Notes: generated from the letters alone by a model not told the origin. Numbered from the stretch's first letter, positions 17,821 to 26,740 are shown. The stretch: DNA of 64,000 nucleotides from an uncultured Marinobacter sp. (GCF_947488835.1 NZ_CANLBK010000001.1:682001-746000), one strand, 5' to 3'. Numbers and translations are program-made.

Positions 17821-20057
17821 GTGTGGAAATGCCTATCGCTCACGTTAACGGTAAAGACAATAACCCAACGCAGTCTGTCCTTATCATGCATATCGCCCTC
17901 CAAGGATGCCTTAAAGCCGGCTCCATTCCCTATGGCCTGACCGCTGATACCGGCGGCCATATTCGCTATCTTCTCGAACTTGTGGAAGCGCTCTCTGACC
18001 GCCCGGAAATCTCGCATCAAATTATTGTGACGCGGGCCTTCGATGCACCCCATCTTGGCGAGGCGTACAACAGACTGGAAGAGCAAATAAGCGACAAGGT
18101 GACGCTCTGGCGCTTTCGCGGTTACTCTTCGGCCTACTTACCGAAAGAAGAGATTTGGAAAGAGCTCCCGCATTTAACTGATTCCTTATTGCGTAAGATG
18201 CAGCAACGGAACATCAAACCCAACCTCATACATGCTCATTATGCCGACGCAGGGGTTGTAGCCATGCGTCTGAAGGCGGCACTTGCTATCCCTTATGTTT
18301 TCACAGGGCATTCTCTGGGCGCCACCAAGGCGCAGCACAGACCTGCGAACAGCGCTTTAGGAAATGATCTTAAACGCCGGATCCGTTACGAAGAAATCAC
18401 AATCAAACACGCCGACAGTGTCATCGCCAGCTCAGAGCACGAAGCTCAGGTTCAATACGGCATGTACAGGTATCACGATGCGAGCAAAATATTGTTGAAC
18501 CCGCCCGGTTGTAAACTGGGAATTATTCGTCTCAACGCGTCCAAAACTGTAGGGGGCCAAGTCGATTCGGAGTTAAAGCGCTTCCTTAAGGAGCCAAATC
18601 GGCCATGTCTTCTGGCCATAGCGCGCCCGGTTGAAAAAAAGAACCTATGTGCATTAGTAAGAGCCTACGGCGAACACCCGAAACTGCGTTATAACGCTAA
18701 CCTCGTAATTTACGCTGGCACCCGAATTGGGATCGAGTCCGGAGAGCCGGAGGCCTGCCGCGTATGGACGCAGCTACTGCAATTGATCGATGACTATGAC
18801 CTGTACGGCTACGTCGCCTATCCCAAATATCATACTTTGGATCAGATACCTGCCATCTATCAATGGGCTGTCAAACGCCAGGGGGTATTCGTAAATCCGG
18901 CTCTGAACGAACCATTTGGACTGACATTGCTGGAAGCTGCAGCAGCCGGCCTGCCCGTTGTTACCACCCGGGAAGGTGGGCCAGTCGATATTCTGGGCCG
19001 CTGCGGGCACGGGTTGCTGGTGTCACCTACCGACATCCAAGCGATAGGTGACGCTTGCCGCCGCTTGATATCCAGCGATCTTGAATGGCAACGCTACAGT
19101 TCACGCGGGTACCGTAATGTCGATTACTACACGTGGTCGCGCCACGCAGAACAATATGTTTCAGATATGAGATTCCCGATTTCCGAATGTCCGGCAGCCC
19201 CAGGCATTCGGCAAGTCAGTCAAATACTGGCTACGGATATGGATGGCACTTTATTGGGAGATAAGGTTGGTCTTACGCGCCTCGCAGCTTGGCTTGCGCT
19301 GAATCGGCAATGCCTGTTCATCGTAGCTACCGGCCGTTCACTAACCGCCGCTTTAAGCGAGTTAACGGCTTGGGCATCCCCCTTGCCTGATTTTCTGATC
19401 ACCGACGTCGGTTCTGCTATTTACAGGCTCGATCCTCGTGGCCAGCCTCAGCTTATAACCTCTTGGCATCGGCGCTTGAGTAAAGGCTGGCGGCGCGCAG
19501 AGTGCGAACGGCTGCTCTGCCGCCACCCCGGGTTGGTACCGCAACCTCAAGATACCCAGTCGGACTATAAACTCAGTTTTTTCACCCGAAACACGCAAAC
19601 CAGCACTCTTGCCGCCACGAACGGATTCAACCATACGAGACGCCCTGTTGCCTGGCACGATGAAACGATAAAAGAGGAAGTGGAGCAAGCTCTGGCCTCG
19701 GTTGGGCTGGCGGCGCGCGTTGTATATTCTCACGGCAACTTACTCGACATTCTTCCCGAGTCCAGCGGCAAAGCGCACGCCGTGGATTTTCTTCGCGAAC
19801 GCTTCAACATTGATCGTGATGAAATTATAGCCGCGGGCGATTCAGGTAACGACATCGACCTTCTGCAATATGCAGCACACGGTATCGTGGTGGCCAACCA
19901 CAGCAGCGAGCTAAAAAGACTGCAACATTCCAGCAGCCTTTATTGGGCCAAAACCGAATACGCTGCCGGCGTCCTTGAAGGCTTACAGCGTTTGGAAATC
20001 AGAGGTAAATGGATCGAAGCGGGAGACGGACATGACTTCACAAAAATCCTTGGCTAA
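17808..20057 (+). CDS. Sucrose-phosphate-synthase-like GT4 fused to HAD sugar phosphatase (operon gene 2)
   Basis: A 749-residue two-domain enzyme. Residues 25-460 resemble sucrose-phosphate synthase: GLTADTGGHIRYLLELVEAL, LIHAHYADAG, VFTGHSLGATK, IARPVEKKNLCALVRAYGEH and NPALNEPFGLTLLEAAAAG. Residues 475-735 are a HAD-IIB phosphatase resembling sucrose-6-phosphatase: LATDMDGTLLGD, VATGRS, PDFLITDVGSAIY and GDSGNDIDLL. The likely product is a phosphate-free disaccharide such as sucrose or a related glycosylated sugar, a compatible solute or a building block. The frame overlaps gene 1; GTG 17823 (GGAG 9 bases upstream) or ATG 17829 may be the true start. Sucrose versus mannosylfructose cannot be told. 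Confidence 0.85.
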   Translation: MECVSVEMPIAHVNGKDNNPTQSVLIMHIALQGCLKAGSIPYGLTADTGGHIRYLLELVEALSDRPEISHQIIVTRAFDAPHLGEAYNRLEEQISDKVTLWRFRGYSSAYLPKEEIWKELPHLTDSLLRKMQQRNIKPNLIHAHYADAGVVAMRLKAALAIPYVFTGHSLGATKAQHRPANSALGNDLKRRIRYEEITIKHADSVIASSEHEAQVQYGMYRYHDASKILLNPPGCKLGIIRLNASKTVGGQVDSELKRFLKEPNRPCLLAIARPVEKKNLCALVRAYGEHPKLRYNANLVIYAGTRIGIESGEPEACRVWTQLLQLIDDYDLYGYVAYPKYHTLDQIPAIYQWAVKRQGVFVNPALNEPFGLTLLEAAAAGLPVVTTREGGPVDILGRCGHGLLVSPTDIQAIGDACRRLISSDLEWQRYSSRGYRNVDYYTWSRHAEQYVSDMRFPISECPAAPGIRQVSQILATDMDGTLLGDKVGLTRLAAWLALNRQCLFIVATGRSLTAALSELTAWASPLPDFLITDVGSAIYRLDPRGQPQLITSWHRRLSKGWRRAECERLLCRHPGLVPQPQDTQSDYKLSFFTRNTQTSTLAATNGFNHTRRPVAWHDETIKEEVEQALASVGLAARVVYSHGNLLDILPESSGKAHAVDFLRERFNIDRDEIIAAGDSGNDIDLLQYAAHGIVVANHSSELKRLQHSSSLYWAKTEYAAGVLEGLQRLEIRGKWIEAGDGHDFTKILG

Positions 20058-21240
20058 CGACACTGCGTTTTCCAAGCGGCCTGTCGGCTATTTTGTGCAC
20101 CATCACGGACATGGGCATGCCAGGCGTTGCGTGGCAATTGCTCAGCAACTCAACCCGCGCCCCGTGACCATTTTCTGCGCAAAGCCCGAGATATTTCCGA
20201 ATCTGCCGTCCAATGCCAACGTTATCCAAATACCCGATTTCCACGGCAAACAGGCGCGCTCTGAACAGCTGCATAATCAACCTGCCTGTTTGGCACTGGA
20301 CTGCGCACCGGTAGGCGTGTCGGCTATTCGCCAAACCGGAGGAATCATCGCCGCTTGGCTCGGGCGTGAGGACCCTGCGTTATTCGTGGTAGACGTGTCA
20401 GCAGAGCTTGCACTGCTCGGGCGAATTTGTAGCGTGCCCGTGGTCAAAATAAGGATGCACGGTGATCGTGACGACCCAGCCCATCAGGCTGCATATTCCG
20501 CCTGCACGGGCATACTCGCACCCTTTGACGAAATACTGGAACAGACGGACTGGCCAGACAACCTGCGCAAGCGCACTTTTTATACCGGCGGCCTGATCGA
20601 TACGCGGGACAAAGTGCTTAGTAAAACTCAAGCAAGGCAACAGCTGGGATTGCCGGAGCAGCAACAGATTTTCGTCGTAGTGGCCGGCAATGGCGGCGTT
20701 GGCATCCCAATAGCTCCAGTAACCCTCGCGGCCCGAGCCTACCCGGATGCGCTCTGGATCACAGTCGGCAAAACCGTAAGGTACGGTCATGAGACCGATT
20801 TCTCCAATCTCAGAGACGTTGGCTGGGTGGATAACGTGAACGACTACCTCGCCGCTGCTGATGTTGTTGTCGCAACGCCCGGCGATACCCTTACCCATGA
20901 GATCGCGCGGGTCGGCCGACCGCTTATTTGTATCCCTGAGTGGTGCTACTACAACGAACAAGCGCGCAAGGCTCAAGCTCTTGCTGCTCAGAATCTGGCA
21001 GTGTACTCGCCAACCTGGCCTGCCAGCTTCGGGCACTGGCGCACTTTAGTGGACGCAGTCAGCCAGTGTGATGTTTCCCATCAACGCCAGCTCGTCGACA
21101 ACCAGGTAGCCAGCAGAGCGTCAGAATATCTAGAGCAGCTTATCGCGGAACTTTGGCTGAAAAGCGCGCCGGACGAGTTAATGGAAGAGACGGAGTTAGA
21201 AAATCTCTACCAATCAGCGATAGAGGCCGAAGAGTCGTGA
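20032..21240 (+). CDS. MurG-like/GT28-fold glycosyltransferase (operon gene 3)
   Basis: About 402 residues with a GT-B fold. The N-terminus has GYFVHHHGHGHARRCVAIAQ, an acceptor-side glycine/histidine loop seen in a family of MurG-like enzymes. The C-terminal half has VVAGNGGVGIPI, DVGWVDNVNDYLAAADVVV, TPGDTLTHEIARVGRPLICI and PEWCYYNEQARKAQAL, matching a nucleotide-sugar site. The start at ATG 20032 has GGGAG 6 bases upstream and overlaps the end of gene 2. Its neighbours are GT4 and GT2 enzymes, so three glycosyltransferases act in one operon. Donor and acceptor are unknown. Confidence 0.8.
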   Translation: MTSQKSLANDTAFSKRPVGYFVHHHGHGHARRCVAIAQQLNPRPVTIFCAKPEIFPNLPSNANVIQIPDFHGKQARSEQLHNQPACLALDCAPVGVSAIRQTGGIIAAWLGREDPALFVVDVSAELALLGRICSVPVVKIRMHGDRDDPAHQAAYSACTGILAPFDEILEQTDWPDNLRKRTFYTGGLIDTRDKVLSKTQARQQLGLPEQQQIFVVVAGNGGVGIPIAPVTLAARAYPDALWITVGKTVRYGHETDFSNLRDVGWVDNVNDYLAAADVVVATPGDTLTHEIARVGRPLICIPEWCYYNEQARKAQALAAQNLAVYSPTWPASFGHWRTLVDAVSQCDVSHQRQLVDNQVASRASEYLEQLIAELWLKSAPDELMEETELENLYQSAIEAEES

Positions 21241-22130
21241 TTGATGCTAAGCGCCGCCCAGCGGCAAGCATATTGACTCTGGTTCGAGGCAGGCAGTCGC
21301 ACCTCGACGCGCTAGTCGATGGATTAACACGACAAACCTGCCTAACGATAGAGCTGGTTATTGCCTATATGCAGCCTGAGCCGCCAAGCATCTCCGAAGC
21401 TCTGCCTTTTCCTGTCACCCTTGTATGCGTGCGCGGCGAAAAGCTACCGCTGGCAGCCGCCAGGAACGCTGCGGCGGCGCTGGCGGCCTCAGAACGGCTT
21501 ATATTTCTTGATGTGGATTGTATTCCCTCGCCCCAATTGGTGCAGAGTTATATTCATCAACTGGATATCTCGGGTCGCTGCCTTCTTGGTGAAGTGCGCT
21601 ATTTGCCCGGAACACTCTTAAAAACTGAGAGCACTGACGCCACTTTTGACGACCTTGCTGCCAGCGCCAAACAGCATCCGGCACGCCCTTGCCTACCAGA
21701 CTGCGGCTGGATCGCAGAGCCAGAGCCACGTTCGCTTTGGGGGCTTTCGTTTGCGTTGACCCAGGCACAATACGAAGCTTCAGGGGGCATGGACGAAAAC
21801 TACGAGGGCTACGGCGGTGAAGAAACCGATTTTGCAGAACAACTCGCTGCAAATGGCATTAAGTTGGGATGGTGCACGAATGCACTGGCGCTGCATCAAT
21901 ATCACGCAGTTTATTCGCCTCCGCTGGACAAATTCGATGACATACTCAGCAACGCCGTTCGCTTCTATGGCAAATGGGGCAACTGGTGCATGGAGTATTG
22001 GCTAACCCACTTCGTCGATTATGGTTTGATTGAATGGTGTTCCAGCGCGACCAAGATAAAAGTTCTGAGGCGCCCTTCGCAAGCTGACATTTCGGCCTGC
22101 CGCCAACCACCAGAGGTCGCGTTCGCATGA
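21237..22130 (+). CDS. Family-2 glycosyltransferase (operon gene 4)
   Basis: About 297 residues with a GT-A fold. Motifs: ASILTLVRGRQSHLDALVDG, AAARNAAAALAASERLIFLD, the D-x-D in DVDCIPSP, SLWGLSFALT and GYGGEETDFAEQL near the C-terminus. The GTG at 21237 overlaps the TGA of the previous gene (GTGA) with GAGG upstream, so translation is likely coupled. An upstream ATG at 21153 lies inside the previous gene and is not chosen. The ED-type acid pair and W-x-L-S-F fit polypeptide/galactosyl-like GT2 enzymes; the substrate is unknown. Confidence 0.85.
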   Translation: MIDAKRRPAASILTLVRGRQSHLDALVDGLTRQTCLTIELVIAYMQPEPPSISEALPFPVTLVCVRGEKLPLAAARNAAAALAASERLIFLDVDCIPSPQLVQSYIHQLDISGRCLLGEVRYLPGTLLKTESTDATFDDLAASAKQHPARPCLPDCGWIAEPEPRSLWGLSFALTQAQYEASGGMDENYEGYGGEETDFAEQLAANGIKLGWCTNALALHQYHAVYSPPLDKFDDILSNAVRFYGKWGNWCMEYWLTHFVDYGLIEWCSSATKIKVLRRPSQADISACRQPPEVAFA

Positions 22131-22726
22131 GACCAAACAAACCATCGTCTTGTCCGGACACTTCTCCCGAATTTTTTGACCGCCTTTATCAGAACTCCCA
22201 AGACCCGTGGGATTTTCGCCACTCGATGTATGAACGCGCCCGCTATCGGGCGATTGTTGAGGCCGTAAACGATAGACGCTATAAAAACGCTTTTGAACCA
22301 GGCTGCGCCATCGGCGAACTCACGGCAATGCTGGCACCTTTTTGCGAGTCTCTGAGGGCAATCGATTGTTCGGTCACCGCGGTGGAAATCGCCAGATCAC
22401 GATGCCGCGAATTCCCTAATATCGACATTCGTCAGGGCGAGTTGCCGGAGGATTTACCCAAACAAACTTGCGATCTAATCGTGTTCTCTGAAGTGGGTTA
22501 TTACTTTTCGCGCCAGGCGTTAGCATCACTGATCGCCCGGCTTTGGTTGGGGTTAGAGCCGAGCGGTCGCTTGATCGCCTGCCATTGGTTGGGGCACTCC
22601 AAAGACCATAAGCTACACGGCACCGCCGTTCATGATGCACTAACCCAAGTCTTAGGCGCGAGCGACAACCTCAACGCTGGCAACGACGGTTACATCTTAC
22701 AACGCTGGAGCAAGGAAGAACGATGA
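22127..22726 (+). CDS. NodS-like SAM-dependent methyltransferase (operon gene 5)
   Basis: A 199-residue class-I methyltransferase. The N-terminal FDRLYQNSQDPWDFRHSMYE and RARYRAIVEAV pattern is shared with the NodS family. The SAM-binding loop is FEPGCAIGELTAMLA near residue 58, and the acidic end of strand 2 is AIDCSVTAVEIAR. NodS itself N-methylates the deacetylated glucosamine of Nod factor, so an amino-sugar N-methyl transfer is a fair guess in a locus with a PIG-L deacetylase. The ATG overlaps the stop of gene 4 (ATGA). Confidence 0.85.
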   Translation: MRPNKPSSCPDTSPEFFDRLYQNSQDPWDFRHSMYERARYRAIVEAVNDRRYKNAFEPGCAIGELTAMLAPFCESLRAIDCSVTAVEIARSRCREFPNIDIRQGELPEDLPKQTCDLIVFSEVGYYFSRQALASLIARLWLGLEPSGRLIACHWLGHSKDHKLHGTAVHDALTQVLGASDNLNAGNDGYILQRWSKEER

Positions 22727-23751
22727 ACACGGATGACAAGGGGATTGCGCAATTGCTGGGTGGTCTTCCAGAGACGCCCACAGCCAGTGATTACCGAATT
22801 GTCGCTCAAAAGCTTCTGCCGTACATACATGCGCATGTGCCATTTATGGGCGAGGGCCATAGCCTCGCGCGGCTGAGTTTTCTGACTACAATTGCTCGCC
22901 ACGACCTTGGCCTCGCACGACTTATTGAAGGACATCTGGACGCCACGCAGATTTTGCGCGAGGCACAATGCCCTGCAGGCAAGGATATGCTCTACGCCAT
23001 CTGGGCTTCCGGAGGCCCAGCAGACACTTCGCAAATCACGCAATCCGACGTCACAGGCCGATCGACGGAACTGAACGGCAGCAAGCCGTTCTGTAGCGGA
23101 TCCGATATCGTCGATCGTGCATTAGTTTATATATACCCGAGCGAACAAATCATTGAGATAAACCTCCGGACTATTGACGCGGGTAAGCGCCTCGTGTTTG
23201 ACGGAGGGCTATGGAAATCGAATGCTTTTTCAGAAACCCATACCTGGACAGTCACCTTCAATGACTTGCCGATTACACAGGCTGATTACGTCGGGGAACC
23301 CACATGGTACTTCGAGCGTCCCGGATTTTGCTTGGGCGCCTTGGCGCCCGCAGCGTGTTGGGCAGGCGGAGCAATCGCACTGGTGGATTCGGTACGTGAG
23401 AGAACGCTCAAAGATGGACATGCAAAAGCCCACCTAGGCGCTATGGCCGCTTCTGCGCACAGTATGCAATTAATGCTCAAATGGGGGGCTGAGCAAATTG
23501 ATGCCGACCCCACCAACCAGTCTGGGAGCATGTTTCCGGTAGCTCTTCTGGTCAGGCACCATATTGAACGCGGTTGCACTGAGATACTTGACCGTTTTGG
23601 CCGTACGTTGGGCCCGCGCCCCTTTGCCTTTGAGGCGGATAATGCTCGCCGTATCGCAGAACTCAACTTGTATATCCGGCAATGCCACGCCGAGCGGGAT
23701 TTGGAAGAGCTCGGCGCCTACCTCGAAGAGCACTCCGGGTTCTCGCCATAG
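22723..23751 (+). CDS. Acyl-CoA-dehydrogenase-like protein (operon gene 6)
   Basis: A 342-residue protein with the acyl-CoA dehydrogenase layout: N-terminal helices (SLARLSFLTTIARHDLGLAR), a middle strand segment (LNGSKPFCSGSDIVDRALVY) and C-terminal helical bundle (RHHIERGCTEILDRFGRTLG). It is shorter than typical enzymes (about 380) and the usual FAD and substrate motifs are weak, so it may act on an unusual substrate. Its ATG overlaps the stop of gene 5 and it closes the operon. Homologous gene sets with PIG-L, GT2 and NodS-like genes are known in other bacteria, to my recollection, without an assigned product. Confidence 0.75.
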   Translation: MNTDDKGIAQLLGGLPETPTASDYRIVAQKLLPYIHAHVPFMGEGHSLARLSFLTTIARHDLGLARLIEGHLDATQILREAQCPAGKDMLYAIWASGGPADTSQITQSDVTGRSTELNGSKPFCSGSDIVDRALVYIYPSEQIIEINLRTIDAGKRLVFDGGLWKSNAFSETHTWTVTFNDLPITQADYVGEPTWYFERPGFCLGALAPAACWAGGAIALVDSVRERTLKDGHAKAHLGAMAASAHSMQLMLKWGAEQIDADPTNQSGSMFPVALLVRHHIERGCTEILDRFGRTLGPRPFAFEADNARRIAELNLYIRQCHAERDLEELGAYLEEHSGFSP

Positions 23752-23778
23752 TCTGAGTAACTACTGCAATGGGTCAAT

Positions 23779-24375
23779 CTAATTTTCATATACCTCAGAA
23801 CCCGCGATTCGATTATCTTCCTTACCTTCTCGACTAATCGCATCTAGAGTTCGTCCGGTTTTCACGGACTTATTCTGGGTGGAGACGGGATTACGACGTG
23901 CATCCGCGCGGCTGTCATCCATTTTGATTAACAACCATTGCGGCTTCTTTCCTTCCCTAAAACGTTTGAGTGCGAAGCCGCCTACGAGTTTTTCCCCTTC
24001 CAACCAAACCTCAATGAGTCCCTCATGGTAGGCAGAGCTCATAGAGATCGTTGACTCGCCTTCGGCCCGAAGATTACGATAGGTGCCGCGATCCCAAACC
24101 ATGACTGCGCCCGCGCCGTAATTACCCTCCGGAATGACACCTTCAAAATCCGCATAGTCGAGAGGGTGATCGTCTACCTCAATAGCAAGACGCTTGTCGG
24201 CCGGATCCAGCGAAGGGCCCTTTGGCACAGCCCACGATTTGAGAGCACCGTCCACCGCCAACCGAAAATCAAAATGAAGCTGTCGGGCAGCGTGTTTCTG
24301 AATCACGAACTCGTTATCGGTGCGGGAATTCTGGTTTGCACCATTGCGACTAGTTTCACGTTGATCCGTATCCAT
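23779..24375 (-). CDS. Stand-alone LigD-type 3'-phosphoesterase domain protein
   Basis: About 198 residues. The core FVIQKHAARQLHFDFRLAVD, GALKSWAVPKGPS, LDYADFEGVIPEGNYGAGAV and WDRGTYR is the phosphoesterase (PE) domain of DNA ligase D, which trims 3'-phosphates and ribonucleotides at DNA ends during Ku-dependent repair. The metal-binding His of HFDFRL is present. No ligase or polymerase domain and no Ku gene are in the window. The ATG at 24375 has AGGAGG 6 bases upstream, better than ATG 24402. It converges on the six-gene operon. Confidence 0.85.
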   Translation of the reverse strand: MDTDQRETSRNGANQNSRTDNEFVIQKHAARQLHFDFRLAVDGALKSWAVPKGPSLDPADKRLAIEVDDHPLDYADFEGVIPEGNYGAGAVMVWDRGTYRNLRAEGESTISMSSAYHEGLIEVWLEGEKLVGGFALKRFREGKKPQWLLIKMDDSRADARRNPVSTQNKSVKTGRTLDAISREGKEDNRIAGSEVYEN

Positions 24376-24751
24376 ACAAACCTCCTGCTTTCCGCCACAC
24401 AAGACATTTACTCAATCAGGTTCCAGCTAGCAATTATTAGCGCAATTACAATCGGAGTGTTAGCAGCCTTGTAAGCACATCGTTCATGAAGGTATGAGTA
24501 CCGCGCCCATTTAATTTAACTGAATTGCAAGCCACGCCTGAGAAGGCAAAACTGTGGCAGCATTAGGGTGCAACCAAGTGCTACTCCCACATTTTTCATG
24601 AGATTCCATGCCGTCTCATCTTTATTTAATGTGTTCGATCAATCTGCAAGTTCGGTATTTTGGTGATGGTATTGATTGAAATATTTTGACACATCTAAAT
24701 GTGTCAGCCCGCCATCAATGCGCGGGCTGGCAAGTCCTGCACAGATCGCGT
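24376..24751. other. Intergenic stretch with two hairpins near the DUF3618 gene end
   Basis: No gene is seen in 376 bases. Near its right end are a perfect palindrome (24687-24706) and an adjoining GC-rich inverted repeat (24706-24728), listed separately. Confidence 0.4.
24687..24728. promoter_or_regulatory. Tandem inverted repeats
   Basis: TGACACAT-CTAA-ATGTGTCA is a perfect 8-bp palindrome. It is followed directly by AGCCCGC, 9 bases, GCGGGCT, a 7-bp stem. They lie 24 bases beyond the stop of the DUF3618 gene. Neither is followed by a T-tract on the minus strand, so they look more like an operator or mRNA 3' structure than a classic terminator. Confidence 0.45.
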
Positions 24752-25792
24752 TCACGACTTCTTTATATCACCGACGTTCTGCTTTTCCGCTTCAGATTCG
24801 GCGGCATCTACAATGCGCTTGCCATAGGATTTTGCCTCGTCAGCCACAGCTTGGCCTGCAGTATCCGCAGGAGCGGCATCATCGGCTTTTTCCCTGGATT
24901 CACTGACAGCCTTTTTGGCTTCATCCGTAGCCGCCTTTGCAACCCGACCGAGCTTTTGCTTCTCTTCTTCGAAGATACGCTCCGCGTCGTCGAACAATTT
25001 ATCGCTATGTTCGCCAAGATATTGATCTTCCATCCGGCTGCGTGGCAGGGCTGCACCCAAAGCGGCGCCAACGGCAACCGCAAGCGCACCGGCGACCAGC
25101 GGCTGCTCTTCAAACATATCCACCGCCCGCTCACGACCTTGGCGGGCATACGACGCCGCAGCATCGCGTGCATCAATCGCACTTTCCCGAGCTGCAATTA
25201 CACGGTTACGTGCTTCTTCCGTGAAATTTTCTGTGCCTTCGGTCAGCTGTTCTCTCCACGTTGCCGCCCGATCCGTTGCCGAAGAAGCGAGGTTGTGCGC
25301 GCTATCAGCTGCAGACTGAGCCTTGTCCGACACTGCTCTTGCCGCACCTTTAGCTTTGTCCGTGACAGGTGATCGCGCACTGCGAGCTTCGCCCACCGCA
25401 TTCGACCGCGCTCCAGATAGGTTTCCACTGGCACTAGAGTCGACATTACTTCTTCTTGTTCTTATGCCCGGCCCTTCGTCGTTATAGTTAAAGTCAGGTC
25501 GACCATAACTGCGGTTGTGATCATAGCGATCACGCCCACCTGACCTGTCTCCCATGATCAACCAGGCAAGACCTACACCGGTCAACGCCAACGCTACTGG
25601 ATTACTTTTGACTGCTTCAGACACAGACCGCCCGATATCACCGCCGTGCTCACGGAATTGGTCCGAGACCTGACGGGCAATTGACTCGATTGAGAACTTA
25701 TTCTGCAAGTCATCCAGCGCGCCGGTCAGGCCGGCACGTTCGCGTTCGATCTCGCGCTCGATTTCCTCAGGGCTACGTGATTCATTTGTCAT
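24752..25792 (-). CDS. DUF3618 domain protein, Ala-rich and LEA-like
   Basis: A 346-residue protein. Residues 6-40 (RSPEEIEREIERERAGLTGA) are the DUF3618 signature. A hydrophobic patch VALALTGVGLAWLIM lies near 70, then come long hydrophilic Ala/Ser/Lys/Glu-rich helices reminiscent of LEA proteins, and a glycine-zipper-like segment LVAGALAVAVGAALGAALP near 235. It is the last gene of a four-gene operon whose members are small membrane-anchored proteins. Its ATG overlaps the end of the holin-X-like gene. The likely role is membrane or cytoplasm protection in stress (inference). Confidence 0.82.
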   Translation of the reverse strand: MTNESRSPEEIEREIERERAGLTGALDDLQNKFSIESIARQVSDQFREHGGDIGRSVSEAVKSNPVALALTGVGLAWLIMGDRSGGRDRYDHNRSYGRPDFNYNDEGPGIRTRRSNVDSSASGNLSGARSNAVGEARSARSPVTDKAKGAARAVSDKAQSAADSAHNLASSATDRAATWREQLTEGTENFTEEARNRVIAARESAIDARDAAASYARQGRERAVDMFEEQPLVAGALAVAVGAALGAALPRSRMEDQYLGEHSDKLFDDAERIFEEEKQKLGRVAKAATDEAKKAVSESREKADDAAPADTAGQAVADEAKSYGKRIVDAAESEAEKQNVGDIKKS

Positions 25793-26180
25793 CGTAAACC
25801 TCCTTCACGGCTTTCGCATCGCGCTTGACGTTCGTCGCTGTTCGAGTTGGCGCGAGACGGCTGAGTTTCAGATCATTCATGCCCTTATTCATCATCACAT
25901 AAGCGATAACTGCAAAAACGACACCCACGATCAGCGCTGACCATCCTGCGGGAACACCCGCTTCTGTAAGCGCTGCGACAAGTGCTGCTGACAAGACGTT
26001 GAGAGCAGTCAAACCAATAATGATGGCCGCAATGATCACGCCAATCGCCACACCTGCGCTTTTAAGGTTTTCATCGACTTCGGCCCGCGCCAAATCGACT
26101 TCACTCCGAACCAGTGAACTCACATGGGTCAGCGCATCGGTCAGCAAGCCTCCGGTGGATCTATTTGGATCGGTGCTCAT
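25782..26180 (-). CDS. YqjE-like/Holin-X family membrane protein
   Basis: A 132-residue protein with an amphipathic N-terminal helix (HVSSLVRSEVDLARAEVDEN) and two membrane segments (GVAIGVIIAAIIIGLTALNV and GWSALIVGVVFAVIAYVMM), the layout of Pfam 'Holin-X/YqjE'. Despite the family name there is no phage context. It overlaps both neighbours by a few bases, so translation is coupled. In E. coli a similar gene sits beside yqjD, which is tied to stationary phase. Confidence 0.85.
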   Translation of the reverse strand: MSTDPNRSTGGLLTDALTHVSSLVRSEVDLARAEVDENLKSAGVAIGVIIAAIIIGLTALNVLSAALVAALTEAGVPAGWSALIVGVVFAVIAYVMMNKGMNDLKLSRLAPTRTATNVKRDAKAVKEVYDDK

Positions 26181-26740
26181 ACCGTGTTTCCTCCAGGATT
26201 GGGGGTGATTGCATGGCTATACTCGCGAGCCGAGCTGGGCGTACGCAACCGGCCCCCGGCGGCATACGGATCAATCCGGCTCCGATGCTGTGCAGCTTCA
26301 TTGGGGTCGGGTCGACCGTCACTGGAAGCCCTGGCAAAGCGAGTGGCTGCGAAACCAATCAAAGCCGCGCTGCCGAGGAAAACCATCGGATTGCGCCTGG
26401 CAAAATTCGAGACAGCACCCACCATCTCGCCCAAATCTTTGTCGCGCATCGCATCAGAGGCATCCGCAAGCCCTTCAGCAATCTGGCTGAACGTTCGTTC
26501 TTGAGCAGAGCCCCTGCGCATTTCTTCTGCAGCGCTGCGAAGGGCTGACGCGACATCTTTCACTTCGTCCGCTGCCGCTCCCTTGGCTTGATCCGCATAA
26601 TGGCCAGCTTCAGCCGAGACTGTATCTGCGGCGTCCTGCGCACCAGCTTTCACTTCTTCTGAAGCCGCGCCACCGGCGCGCCTGGCTTGCTCTTTAAAGG
26701 GTTTTCCACCGCGTTGATTATTTTCATCAATATTCGTCAT
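26177..26740 (-). CDS. YqjD/DUF883-like membrane-anchored protein
   Basis: A 187-residue protein with Ala-rich amphipathic helices (AGGAASEEVKAGAQDAADTV) and one membrane segment near residue 125 (NPMVFLGSAALIGFAATRFA). This is the shape of YqjD/ElaB proteins and of nutrient-deprivation-induced proteins. The ATG at 26740 has AAGGAG upstream (minus strand). A microprotein gene ends 22 bases upstream. A second copy of the first 14-16 codons exists at 41910-41978, cut by an IS30 element. Confidence 0.78.
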   Translation of the reverse strand: MTNIDENNQRGGKPFKEQARRAGGAASEEVKAGAQDAADTVSAEAGHYADQAKGAAADEVKDVASALRSAAEEMRRGSAQERTFSQIAEGLADASDAMRDKDLGEMVGAVSNFARRNPMVFLGSAALIGFAATRFARASSDGRPDPNEAAQHRSRIDPYAAGGRLRTPSSAREYSHAITPNPGGNTV

